Source: Conidiobolus incongruus B7586 (taxonomy: Eukaryota; Entomophthoromycota; Entomophthoromycetes; Entomophthorales; Conidiobolaceae). Taken from it: DNA of 28,302 nucleotides. Positions 1 to 12,228 of the stretch are shown here, one piece after another (within the stretch, counting starts at the first letter, position 1; each line of letters opens with the position of its first letter). The position numbers and the translations under genes are program-made. The notes under the pieces are model-generated. The model did no database searches and was not told the DNA's origin. It saw nothing but the letters and a program-made list of their open reading frames with translations. The stretch covers positions 1 to 28,302 of the forward strand of contig JNEM01015139.1 in the NCBI GenBank assembly GCA_000697335.1, in the 5' to 3' direction.

Positions 1-122
1 TAATTTTAATTATAAATTTTATAAATATATATATTTAAAAATAAGATAAAATATTAATTTAAGCTAAATTAATCATTTTTTATATTTTTAAATAACTTAA
101 TAGATTATCAATCAAATATAGT

Positions 123-127
123 ATTCT
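123..127. repeat. target-site duplication, left copy (ATTCT)
   Basis: The five bases ATTCT sit immediately outside the left LTR and recur exactly at 5833-5837 outside the right LTR. A 5-base duplication is the usual size for Ty3/Gypsy integrases and fixes both ends of the element. Confidence 0.85.
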
Positions 128-524
128 TGTAAGTATAGTGGTAGTTAAACTAATATAATATAAAAAAAACTAATATAAAAGTAATGTGATATAAAATATA
201 GTAATATAATGTGATTATAATGTGCAAATGTAAATAAAGTTTAATTAAGCTTTGAACTGGGGTGAGTCACTAATATATTAAGATTTATATTAGGTAGTGT
301 TGATATACCATAATATTAATAGGAAATAGTCTTAATTTTAGAAATAAGGTAAAAATAAGAAATAGTAAGAATTGAGAGGGAAAAGAAAAACCTAATTTAT
401 TAAATAATTCAATGCTATTTATATAATTAATTTAACTATATAAGTATAAATTAATCATATAATTTATAGTTAATTAAATTATATGAAAGTATATATAAGA
501 ATTTAAAGAACTAGTTTCTTAATA
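128..524 (-). repeat. left LTR (3' LTR of the minus-strand element)
   Basis: About 397 bases align along their whole length with 5431-5832. Long shared blocks include the GTGAGTCACTAATATATTAA stretch and the AATTCAATGCTATTTATATA stretch. It begins with TG. Most differences between the two LTRs are A/G or C/T transitions. Confidence 0.88.
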
Positions 525-3500
525 CTCTTTTAATAGGTTTCTTAGAATAAACACACTCTTTAGATTTTTACAAATAAGTATAATAAGCTAAAATATTCTT
601 AATATTTTTTAGGGGTTTTTATATAACTTCTTTAATAAGATAACCTATCTATTTTATATAAGAATAAAGCTTGTTGCTAACAAATTTAAATTTAATTATA
701 TAATCAACATAGTATTTCTTTTCTCTATTTTAATTAATAATTAAATCAAGTTTTAGGGTTTTTATTTAATTAGGAAAAGAATTAAAATCTTTAAAGTATA
801 GTTTAATTTCAGATATATAAAAGGTAAAGTTGATTTTTAAAGTTAGTGGTAATTCTAAGGTAATATTTTTAAAATTTGAATGAATAAATTAAATCTTATA
901 AGGATTATAATATAATAGTAAATATTTTGGATTTAAGCTAGATTTAAGTAAGGTAAGTTTAAAAGCAGATTATTCTAAGTATACAAACATATTAATTTTA
1001 TATTTGAGAGGATTACTAAATAATTTCAAGTAGTGTTATTCTATGATTCTTTAATTTTCTTCTAAGTTAAATTTAATAAAGGAATTAATATACTTGATAT
1101 TAAATTAAAATTCAATAATATTTAAAGATAAGTTGATTTAAAGTTTTAGAACAATTATTAAATTAGGATATTTATTATAATTAATGAAATAAAGGTTAAA
1201 ACCTGTTGATTTATTAATAAAGTTGTTGAATAAATATTAAAGTTGGTAGATATAGGTATTTTAATTTAATTAATTAATGTTAATATAAGCTTTAATCATT
1301 TATTTTAAGGTTTTAATAATTTTTTCAGCAAGTTTATTAGTTTATTGATTATTAGTAATAAATATAGTTAAATTAATTTTGAAGGAAGAAGATAGTAACT
1401 TTTAAAATTAAAAGTTAAATCATATATTTTTATTAGATATAATAGTTTGTAGAGTTTTATAATAGGTAAAGATATTAGAGAATAATAATTATATAATATC
1501 CTTAACTATAAAAGTTTTGAAACAAAGAATAAAATAAATATATTTGGAAAATAGATCAATTATAATTAGTAAGTTATTATAACTATTTGTTGATTTAGGG
1601 ATTTTTATGAAATTAAGCTAGATTTGTTGTTAATTTTTATTAGGAACTTGTAGAAAAATAAGTTTACTATATTTTAATTAAGTATATTTATTTAATTCTT
1701 TAGCATATATCACAGGTATTAGTGTATTTCTAAACTAATTTAACTAGGGAAAGTTAATAATACTTTATTTTAATTTTCTCAACAATTTTTAACTAGTTTT
1801 GATATCCTTTAACAAGTAAATTATAGCATTCATCAAATATTATTTGTTGGATTTTAAGAATATTAGGAATATATAAACAATTATTATAATATAGTAAGTT
1901 ATTAATAATTTTAAATCTTTTAGCATATTTTAATTAATTTTTTTATAGTTTAAAAAGTTTTTCTTTAACTTAAATAAAGAAATTATTATTTGGTAATGTT
2001 TGTTAAAATAGTTTAATATATTCTTTATTTCTTTTATTTATAATTATTGTGTTAATATTTGCTGACTTTTTATAATTAGAATAAAAAGATAAGTATGTAA
2101 GATTTTTTAACAAGGTATCTATAATATAATTTTGTTAACCTAAGAGATATTAAATAAAGAAAAGATAAGCTTAGATAGTTTTAATTTATTTAACTTACCT
2201 TCTTAATAAATATTTCTGAGTATTTAAGTAGATGAGTAATTTATAATCTATAAATATTAAGAAAAGGTTATAAAACAAGAAATGTAAATGATTTTTAATT
2301 ATTTCTACTAAAGTAAAAAGTTTTTATTTTTAAACTAGGTATTTTAATTCAACTAGTTTTATTTTTCTTAACTAGAATATTATTAGTTTTAATGTATTAT
2401 TTACAAAGTTAAACTTAACTTATTCTCCCTTATTTATTATTTTATCTTATAGTTAAAAGGTAAAATATAAATTAAATTCAAATTAGGTTAATTATCTACT
2501 AATTACAAAAGAATTAAAGTTAGTAAAAATAATAGTAGGTAATTTTAGATTAAAAATAATTAAAGTAAAAACATTAGTAATATAGAAAATTAAAGTATTT
2601 ATATAAAAAATATATAGTAAGGTTTATTTAAAAGAAGAGTTTTTCTTTAAGAGATTAATAAAAAAAGTAACAAATTTAACAAAAAAATTAATAAAATCTT
2701 TAAAGTAATTTAATAATCTAAGTATAAATATAAACTAATTTTTGTTTATAAATATAGTAAAAACTTTAACACTATTGAGTTTAGTTAGACTAATATTAAT
2801 TCTTTAAGAGGAAATAATATAACTATAAAAAAAGATATAGAAGATATTAAAGATATATTTTAATAATTTTAAAAGTAATTTATATTCTTAAATTATTTGT
2901 AAAATTTAATTAACATATTAAATATATTCTTCATTAGTTTTTAAATATATTAAGATATTATTAAGATAAGTAATAATAAAATTATTAAAAATAAAGTTAA
3001 AAAGGGAATTAATAAATTAAATAAAAGTTACAAAGGTATTACACAATCTAAAATTTATAACTGTAAACTTATAACTTAAAAGAATTTTAAAAGTAATTAA
3101 ATAATTAAAATTTTCTTCAATTTTAATGTTATAATATCTATTCTTAATATTTAATTTAGTGAATATAGTTGATTTAAGTAGTTTATCTTTAATATTATAT
3201 AGGTTTAATAATTAGGTTTTATCTTTAATAGTTTTAGAGTTTAAAATATAGTTGTTAATATGTAGTTTTTAACTACTATTAGCTTTTTTTATAAAGAGAA
3301 TTAGAGATTTTTATAATAAAAAAGAAAGTTTAATATACCTATTTTTAACTAGTTTTTAGATTTTTTCTTTTAAAGTTTAATATTATTTAAGAGATAAATA
3401 ATATATAAACTTTAAATATAGTTGTATACTAGGGAATAGTTTAATTTTATACTTAATATTATATTTAAAAGGTAATTTATCTATAAGTTTAAAAACATTA

Positions 3501-5430
3501 GCAAATTAACTTATTATATTATATAAGAAATAGTTATTAAATATAATTTTATTAAAGTTAATAAATAAAGTACTAATAGATAAATAATAAATAAATATAT
3601 ATCTTTATAAATTATTAAAGTTTTTAATTAGTTTTTTATATTGATTTTTGCTTATAATAATAAAATTATTTGTTATAATTATAAAGTTAGTGTTAGGTAT
3701 AATATTTAATAATTTTATAATAAGGTAATATAAATTTTTTAAGATTAACTCTACTAATTTTTTTTGGAAAATAAAAAAAATAGATTTGTAACTTTCTAGG
3801 GTAATATTTATAAATATATAACTATAATATTCAACCTAATTTTAACCTAATATAAAATTATAACTAATATTACCAATTAAAAATTTAATATATTAAAAGT
3901 AATTAAGAAATAATAATAAGTATTTAAATATATAACCAGATGTTTATTCTTTTAAGTTATTAATATATTTAATTATCAAGTTATTTTTTTAAATAAGTAA
4001 AAATAACTTTACAATAATAAAAAAAGAGATAATATAATTAAAATAACTAGAATTAATTAAAACAGTAATAATTTTATCTATAAAAGAATTAATTAACATA
4101 AATAATAAAGTGATAGTTAAAGGTAAAAAATTATAAGGTAAATTAGTTACTAGAATATTATTAGTTTCTAATAGTTTAATCAATTAGATTTCTCTAGTAT
4201 ATATAGTTTAATTTATAAAATCATTAGTTTATTAGAATTTTTATAGATTAGATTAAAATTTGTTAACTAATTGTAAAAAAGATAATTTTAAGGTTATATT
4301 AATATTATTCAAGTTTAATTTATAGTTAATAGGTTAAGATTATTAAAAATTAAATAGATGTTGTTTTTTTAAAAGGTATTTATTAACTTTATAGTTAATT
4401 TTAGTTTTTTAACAATAATAATAATTTTTATATGTTTTCAAGTAAACTTTAGCTTCTTTACTAAAAATTTTCTTATAAAACCTTAAAGCAAAAACATTTA
4501 TTATTTGAAATTTAAATAAGCTAGATAAGTTTTAAAAGATTAAATTTTAAGGTGAAAAGATTTAGTTATAGAGTAAAAGATATTATTAATTATAATTGTT
4601 ATATTACAAATATTAAAAAAAACATATTATTAAAGTATTCCCTATTAACTAATTAAAGCTTTACTTAAAAATTAAAGTATTATATTAGTTTGTAGATTTA
4701 TTCTTTTTTAGTAATATTTAATATATTTAAATATATCTTATTAAATTTCTCAATTAATTATCTTATAGAAGTTTTTTATTTAAGTTAAAAAAACTTTTCT
4801 TTTGTTAATTAAATTTAATTTTTTAAGTAATACCTCTTTTTTAAAGCTTTTTCTAATTGTTTAAAAGTTTATATTTTTATAATTAGTTATCCTCTTAAAG
4901 ATTCTTTAGGATTAAATTTGTAATAAGTTAACTACTAGGTATAAATAAATTTTTCTAAAAAAAAGTAGTTAATTTAAAGATATTCTTTAAATCTTTATTA
5001 AAGATTAAATCAAAGTAATTTTTTATATTTTTAAGATAGTTTTTAAGTTTATAAAGGTTTTTAAAACTATTATAAATAGTTAATTTATTTTAAAAGATAT
5101 TAAAAAGGTAGTTTAATATATTAATTATAGTAAAGTAACTAGTTTGTTAAATTTAAACTTTTTGAGACATGTTTTTTTTTAATTAAAAGTTATTTAATAT
5201 AAGCTTTTTAAAAGGTAATAAACTTTTAAAAATTAAAGTTTTAGATTTATTTAATAATTAAATTATTATTATTATTAAAATAATATAAGGGTATTTTTTT
5301 TAGTAGTATTATAATATATAATATTAAATTTAAATAAAATAAATTATAGATAAAATTTAAAATAGTAATAAATAAATTTAATACAGATAATTATTAATTT
5401 TTAATTAGTTTTTAATAGTTTTATTACTGT

Positions 5431-5832
5431 TGCTATATAAATATAATAGTAGTTAAACTAATATAGTATAAAAGAAAACTAATATAAAAGTAGTATGGTA
5501 TAGAATATAATAATATAATATAATTGTAATGTGCAAATATAAATAAAGTTTAATTAAGCTTAAAATTAAAGTGAGTCACTAATATATTAAGATTTATATT
5601 AGGTAGTGTTGATATACTATAATATTAACAAAAAGTAATTTTAATTTTAAAAGTAGTGTAAAAATAAAAAATAATAAAAATTGAGAGAGAAAAGAGAAAC
5701 TTAGTTTATTAAATAATTCAATGCTATTTATATAATTAATTTAAATATATAAGTATAAATTAATCATATAATTTATAGTTAATTGAATTTAAAGAAATAT
5801 ATATAAGAATTTAAAGAACTAGTCTTTTAACA
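5431..5832 (-). repeat. right LTR (5' LTR of the minus-strand element)
   Basis: This 402-base repeat begins TG and ends CA, and matches 128-524 in the same orientation. On the minus strand the LTR ends at 5431. I did not recognise a tRNA primer-binding site in the bases just inside it. Confidence 0.88.
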
Positions 5833-5837
5833 ATTCT
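5833..5837. repeat. target-site duplication, right copy (ATTCT)
   Basis: This is an exact copy of 123-127, directly after the CA end of the right LTR. Confidence 0.85.
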
Positions 5838-8460
5838 AATACTTGAAACTAAGATAATTTTATTAAATTAAGCTTGAATACTAATAAACAATAAAATTTG
5901 TATATAAAAATATAAGGTTATATTAGATATTTTTATCAAAAGATTTTTTTCATTTCTTTCATATAAATAATATTAAAATTGCTTTTTTAACTTAAAATTA
6001 AGCAGGATAAACTTAAGGGAAAATAAGATAAAAGCTAAACTATTAATCAAAAAAATAGATATATTAATATAATAGAAAAGGATTTATAAATAAAGATAAT
6101 TAATATAACAAACTAAATTTATTTATAATTTACCAATTTAATCTTTATAGTTGGATTAATTAATAGTACTCTATTTATTTCAAATAAAACAATCTTTAAT
6201 TGGTATTTTTATTTTAAATTCAAAATATTTGATATTTTATTTAATAATTATAATTTATAAAAATAAAAATATTAAAAATTTTCTATTGAAATTAAATTAA
6301 AAAGAGCTACCAATTCTAGTATAGATATCAAATTACAACCTTTATATTAATCTCTATTGTGTAAATACAAAAAATTATAGAACAATTTATTTATAATAAT
6401 TAAATTAAAGTTTGATATTTCAAAGTTTAGTCTTTAGAAAAAATAATTTTAAAGTGTTAAAAACTTACAATAATGACGATAACAAGATATTATTAGTAAA
6501 GAATAAAAAACATTATATTATATATTAAATTTTATATTTTATATATTATTTATTTAATATAATATGAATTCTAAACTTTTAGCCATATTCAATATATATA
6601 TTAATATTAATCTTTAAATAAAAAATATCACAAACTCCATTATTTATATATTCATTCTACTATACATTTATTAGCCATTTTTATTTTAAATTTTAAATAA
6701 ATATTTTTAGAATTAATATTAAATAGATTATAATTAATGATAATTTTGATTATTAAAATATTTTCAAATTTATTTAAATTAAGTATGTTAAAAAGTCTAT
6801 AATATTATGTATTCATTTTATAATATATATTAGAAACTATATTAAAGTAGTTTTTAATATTATATCTCTATTTTGCGTCAATAAATATAAAGAATCAATT
6901 CTATATCAACAGAATTTATAATTTATATAATTAATATTTAATTAACTTATACAAGTATTTTATATATTCATAGTATTTCATTAATTTTGATAAATTGAAA
7001 TATCTAGTTGCATTATATCATAAATTGGAAATGTATAAAGTGTGATTAGATTCATAAAATAAATATTATACTGAGTAAAATATTGTCAACAAATATATAA
7101 TATTGTTATTTTTTTATAAATGTAATATTTACTACAGATCTTGTATATATTAATAAACAATTTATTACATTTAAATATATTAGCAAAAAATTAAAATAAG
7201 CACTTTTGAATAGCTTGCAAAGAATTTTTAATATATATGTATAATAATTTAGTTTTTGATGTTGATATTACCAAAAATTCAATTTTATAAATTTATTGAA
7301 GCTATTCAAAACAATAAAAATCGCCACTATGTTAATTTCGCCTTGTTCAAATAAACTAGTTACTTAGAGTCACTTACATAATCAATTTTCTCATCCACAT
7401 AATGGAATAAATAGCAAAACATGATATATAGTTTATAATGGGAATTCTTTATCTAACTTTAATAGTAATTAGTATTAAAAGAAATTGGCCTTATTAATAA
7501 AACAGAAATTGAAAATTAATAATTACAATTAATAACAAATTGAAAATTAAAATTTTCATTATTAATCTTTAACTTAAAAATCCACTTAGTTTAGGAAATA
7601 TAGTAAACTGAAATTTATCATTTTGTTAATAATATAAATTTTTAATATCGCTGCAATATTTTAATTGAAATTTCAAATTGTTTTGAATATCAGAACAATA
7701 TATTTTCTAAGGAGAATGCTTGAAAATTATTCGTATAATGATTGAAATTATATTTATATTAAGAGTATAGTTTATTGGAAAATTATTGAATAAATTAATT
7801 GGATTATATTTAATAATCAATAGATGCCTATTAGATTATGAATATGTACAATGGCCCGAATAAAAAATATATTATAAATTTAAAATATTTAAATTTACAT
7901 CCACATTTGATCAAATGGACTTTGTACAAATATAGTCAATTGATTGTAAGATTACTTCATATGATAATTATATTAATTCTTAACATTTTGTGGCAATTAT
8001 ACAACTTTTGTGGGTAAAATTACTTGAATCAAGATTTGAAAAAATAATAATGAATATATTTTAATAATTATTGAATCAAATAAAAATCTTATCAGGAAAC
8101 TAAATATTATGAGATTATTGAATCCTAAAATTTAATATTATTGCTTAATCAATATAATATCTATTAAATGTTCCATGGATAAATTAATTCTATGTATTAT
8201 ATTGATATTTTGATGATGATTTTACTTGAAGAATCAAAATCAAATATAATATTTGATACAAATAAATTTAACTCTATATTTATTTCAATTTCGAATAAAA
8301 AAATGCATTATTAATGGGATTGTGTAATTGATAAATACTTTGGAGGATGATGAAATTTCCTTTATATAATAATGGGATTATTAATTTAACATTTAGAATA
8401 AACCAAAATTTGAAACTAAGAATGTGAATATAATTTTAACTATTAATGAATCGAAGTGAC
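5838..8460. other. AT-rich non-coding stretch
   Basis: I find no credible reading frame, RNA gene or repeat here. Unlike the retrotransposon to its left, it keeps ordinary amounts of CA and TG dinucleotides. The change in texture is abrupt at the element's end, so this looks like ordinary intergenic DNA. Confidence 0.6.
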
Positions 8461-8782
8461 TTCTAGTAGCCAAAGTGAGATGTAAGGCTATTAAAGAGTT
8501 GCAAAATTATTATGATTAGGCTTAGGCTTTAACCCATATAAGAGGTGGGCAAAATATAAAACTTAGACGCAATTGAACATAATATATTAACATGATAGAA
8601 TTTTATTAGTTGATACCTTCATAGTATCCACAATTGGTCTAGGATCAATAATCTGGAAGCAGTGAAAGTCCACATTTGCATGGAATAAGGCTTGAATAAG
8701 GCTTGAATAAAAGGCATAGGAATTATTCCTATGTTAAAGGTGGGGATTGGGTTCCCACCATACGAAACCTATTGAATTTATT
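8461..8782. other. less AT-rich structured block with tandem repeat and two hairpins
   Basis: This block is visibly richer in G and C than its surroundings but has no open frame. It contains an 11-base tandem repeat (GAATAAGGCTT at 8683-8693 and 8694-8704, with a partial third copy). Next comes a 9-base perfect inverted repeat around one base (8715-8723 with 8725-8733), then a 6-base inverted repeat (8739-8744 with 8754-8759). It could be the end of an unrecognised repeat family, an RNA with local structure, or part of an old mobile element. I cannot name it. Confidence 0.4.
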
Positions 8783-9300
8783 ATATAATATTATAAAATA
8801 TAATATTACATATTAATATAATTCAATATATTTCTAGCAATTATATTAAAAATAATCAAAGTTATAATAGAAATAAATTTTATATACTTATATGTAATTA
8901 TATATCTTCAACAAGCAAAATTTATTCAATTGCTATAATTTTGATATTAATAAAATATTTGAATTTAATTAATATTTATTAAAATTTTAAAATTATTAAT
9001 ATTTTTCATTCTTTCAAATTTGGCAACCAGGAATAATTTCTAATTTAATCAAATTTAAATTAATTAATTTTCCAACTAATCTAATCAATCTTATAATCCT
9101 CATTTAATTGAGAAATAAAATTTTCAAAATTATATGTTGTCAAGATAATTAACGTTTTATTTAGAAATGATATTATTACATATTCTAAAAAATGCAAGAT
9201 AGACTTATATTTCTATTTTCATTCTATGATGATTTTATATTATATTAAATTTGCCATTTTGAATATTATTTCATGAAATCAAAAATGATACAGTTGGATA
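8783..9300. other. AT-rich upstream region of the first P450 gene
   Basis: No coding potential is visible. It probably includes distal promoter sequence of the gene starting at 9368, but I could not identify a specific regulator site. Confidence 0.5.
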
Positions 9301-9309
9301 TCATTTTAT

Positions 9310-9317
9310 TATAAAAA
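9310..9317 (+). promoter_or_regulatory. TATA box of P450 gene 1
   Basis: TATAAAAA lies about 58 bases before the ATG at 9368. The other two intact P450 genes have TATA-like boxes at nearly the same distance (52-64 bases). That consistency supports it despite the AT-rich background. Confidence 0.5.
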
Positions 9318-9367
9318 CCCCTTAATCATTCAAGTAAATTCAAGTATTCAATTATAGAATATTTACA

Positions 9368-11262
9368 ATGTATACTTATTTAGCTTCCTCTTTATCTATA
9401 TACCTTGTTTATCAACTTTACAACTACTTGAAATGTCCTAAGGAGTGGAAGGATGTTCCTGCTTTACCATTCTGGACAATGTTTGTATTCCAACTATCTC
9501 AAGAGCCTTATAACGATAAAATGGAAAAATATTTGCAGCCATATTTGGATAAACATGGTCTTGTTAGGGTATACTTTGATATATGTGTATGTATTTTCAA
9601 CTAATATCAATACGATGAATAGGCATTTAATATCCAAGGATGGACATTATTATTTGGAGATGCTAAATTGAATAAAGAAGCGTTTGCTCATCCAGGTAGT
9701 TATTAAAATTTATCCATAATTGAAGCTGTCACTAATCGTATTTTAGATAAATTCATTAAAAATAATTTAGCTTCCAAATTTACCAATAAGAACCTGTATA
9801 AGCTCAATGGACCAAGCACGATTGGGATTATAAATGGCGATGTAATTTTAAATTATAACTTTTCATAACAGTGTCTGATGTATTGATTTAGGATTGGAAA
9901 AGAACACGCAAAATTATGAATCCAATTTTTCATAAAACTTGGTCTACAGAATTATTTGGAAATTGTGTTAAAGAATTAATTGAAACATGGGAGAGTCAAA
10001 TGGATCAAGATGTTCCTGTTAATGATTTAATTCAAAGGTATTTTATAATTTTTTAAATCTTTAAAACTATTATACTAACTCATTACTTAGATTGACACTA
10101 GATGTACTAGGTAGAGCCATTTTTGACGTTGATTTTCAAGTAATTTAACTTTTTTGTTCATTATTAAAATTATAACTAAGTATAGAATTTAGGCTGTGAG
10201 AGATCCGAATTCCAAATTAGTTAAACTATATCACCAAGTTGTTTACGAAACTTTCAATAATATGCTTTATATGGTCTTTCCATTTTTGGAATATATCCCG
10301 TTTTTGAGAAGAACCGAGTTATCTAATAAGATTGACGAATATAATCAATTTGTTCAAAATATTATTGACTTGAGAAGAAGCGAAATGAACGATGACGCTA
10401 GACCTCGACGAGATAATTTATTGAACGCTCTAATTGAATCAAATGATAAGGAAGAGGGAGAAAAACTCAGTGTAGAAGAGATCAGGGTGAATATAGCTTT
10501 GTTTAATATCTAAAATCATTAAACTAATTAATTTATAGGATAATGTGAAAATTTTGATTTTAGCCGGTCACGATACTACTTCCAATACATTAGTAGCTAC
10601 TATATATTATTTAGCTCGCTATCCTGTAATATCTATTTACTATATTATATAACATTAGGCTTATATATTTTAACTATAGGAAATCCAACAAAAGCTTAGA
10701 GATCAAATATTAAGCGCTATGAACTATCCCAAAGAGCTTACAATTCCCACCATTGAGCAATTGAAGCAAATGCCATATTTGGATATGGTAAACAAGGAAT
10801 CAATGAGAATTATGACAACTGCAAGTGACATGACTCGTATTGCTGGTGAAAGATTTACTCTCAGAAATGGTATTGTGGTTCCCAAAGGTTCCTATATCTT
10901 TTTGCAATTGTGGGGAGCTCATCACAATTCATCATTCTTCCCTGAACCAGACAAATTTGACCCTGAAAGATTTGCTGATTTGTCGAATGAACAAAGTCGT
11001 AACTGGCATCCTTTTCTCAGTGGAGCTAGATCATGTAAATCTAACAAACCTTATAAACTCTAGTATATATACTAACTTGTATATTATAGGTATTGGTGCC
11101 ACTTTCTCAATGATGGAACAACGTGTTACGATTGCGATGATTTTACAAAAATTTGAATTAATTATTACTAATGATAATCCTGACTATCACCGTGTAAGAT
11201 TATCACCTAGTGGATTTATCAAGCCTAAAGATTTGAAAATTAAATTAATTTCAAGATTTTAA
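9368..11262 (+). CDS. cytochrome P450 monooxygenase, tandem copy 1 (CYP509-like)
   Basis: This gene encodes a 490-residue haem-thiolate monooxygenase, presumably ER-bound and served by NADPH-P450 reductase; the substrate is unknown. Exons are 9368-9568, 9623-9695, 9747-9841, 9892-10037, 10091-10139, 10193-10486, 10539-10625, 10680-11034 and 11090-11262, all GT-AG introns of 50-55 bases. Residues 1 to about 18 form a membrane anchor, followed by a proline-containing hinge (CPKEW...VPALPF). Visible motifs are C-helix WKRTR (125-129), I-helix AGHDTTS (295-301), K-helix ESMR (355-358), PERF (410-413) and the haem loop FLSGARSCIG with ligand Cys434. The Cys codon is split by the last intron. The I-helix forms an exon of its own (287-315). 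The ATG is followed at once by the anchor and gives a first exon equal in length to those of its paralogues. AATAAA lies 18 bases after the stop. Family membership is firm; the CYP509 link is from memory. Confidence 0.95.
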
Positions 11263-12160
11263 ATACTAAAATCTCTTTCAATAAATTATTACTTTTAATT
11301 TTTATTATTATCTAAAAAACAGTAAAATGGTATTTCCATGTTATCATCTGAAAATTTAGTGTTATATAATGATTAAATTGTTTAAATATATTTAAGATTT
11401 AATCTATAATTTAATAAAATATTATTCAAAGATTAAAATACTTTTACAATTATTAATATGTATTTAGAATGTAACTTTGACAGCAAGTATATAAATTTGT
11501 TAAAATTTTCATTTTTTTTTCATTAAATTTTGTTTTTCAATAACAATCAAATTTATTTGAAATAGGAATGAAATTTTATTCAATTTTAAGTAAATTATTT
11601 ATTTTTTACGAGCTCACAAAGATCAATATAAAAGTATTGATATTTATTGATTAAAGGGTGATTTATTAACATTTCATATATAATTTGAAATCTGAATAAG
11701 TTGAATTAATGTGATAAACATTAACTTTTATTTATACTGCTTAAAATTTAATTCGAATTTGAAAATAAAAATCAATTGGATAAACTTGTAATCATATTTA
11801 TATTTTAGCTATTATTTAACCTTTGATTACAATTTATGATGAAATTAATTCAATTTTGTATTAAATCATGTAAAAAATCCACTCAAGATTTATAATTTAT
11901 AATATTATAAGCGCCTGTAAAAAATCATTTTTAGGTTAATATAAATACTTATACAAGTAGACTCCTTGGATTATTCTTCAAAAGGAACAATTATATAATT
12001 TTTTACCTATTATAAATAATCATTTGATCATATACCAAAAAATTGTGATTATAATAAAAATTTATAATGATGTGATTAAAAATAGATAATCTAATCTGAT
12101 CATAATTTGATTCATATTTAAGGGGTAAATTTTTAAATTAGTGTAACTTAAAATTTCGAA
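11263..12160. other. AT-rich spacer between P450 genes 1 and 2
   Basis: About 0.9 kb without a gene. It should hold the 3' end of gene 1 and the promoter of gene 2. I see no repeat or RNA gene. Confidence 0.5.
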
Positions 12161-12164
12161 AAAC

Positions 12165-12174
12165 TATATAAATA
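12165..12174 (+). promoter_or_regulatory. TATA box of P450 gene 2
   Basis: TATATAAATA lies about 55-64 bases before the ATG at 12229, close to the spacing seen upstream of genes 1 and 3. Confidence 0.5.
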
Positions 12175-12228
12175 CATTAATTGTCCCATTGAATAAATAA
12201 ATTTGAATAAATATCACATAATCTGAAA

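Larger units (their letters stand above)
128..5832 (-). mobile_element. Ty3/Gypsy-type LTR retrotransposon, degraded fossil
   Basis: A 5.7 kb element is bounded by two similar LTRs and a perfect 5-base target-site duplication. Read on the minus strand, the part around 2850-3330 is recognisable as a Gypsy-type reverse transcriptase core, including the region of the YxDD active site near 2940-2990. The 5' LTR is therefore the right-hand one and the 3' LTR the left-hand one. A short purine-rich stretch on the minus strand (525-531) abuts the 3' LTR where a polypurine tract is expected. By family order, gag and protease should lie to the right of the reverse transcriptase, and RNase H and integrase to the left; I could not place those domains exactly. 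The element is thoroughly broken, with many tens of disabling changes, and contains no usable gene. Base composition is strongly RIP-like, so LTR divergence cannot be used as a clock. Confidence 0.88.

Noticed and set aside
3989-4183. Minus-strand open frame of 64 codons as a gene
   Set aside because: It lies inside the degraded retrotransposon and is low-complexity; it is part of the fossil and not a host gene.
10840-11262. A 140-codon open frame overlapping P450 gene 1 as a separate gene
   Set aside because: Its first part is an out-of-frame shadow of exon 8 and the last intron; only its end is the true exon 9.
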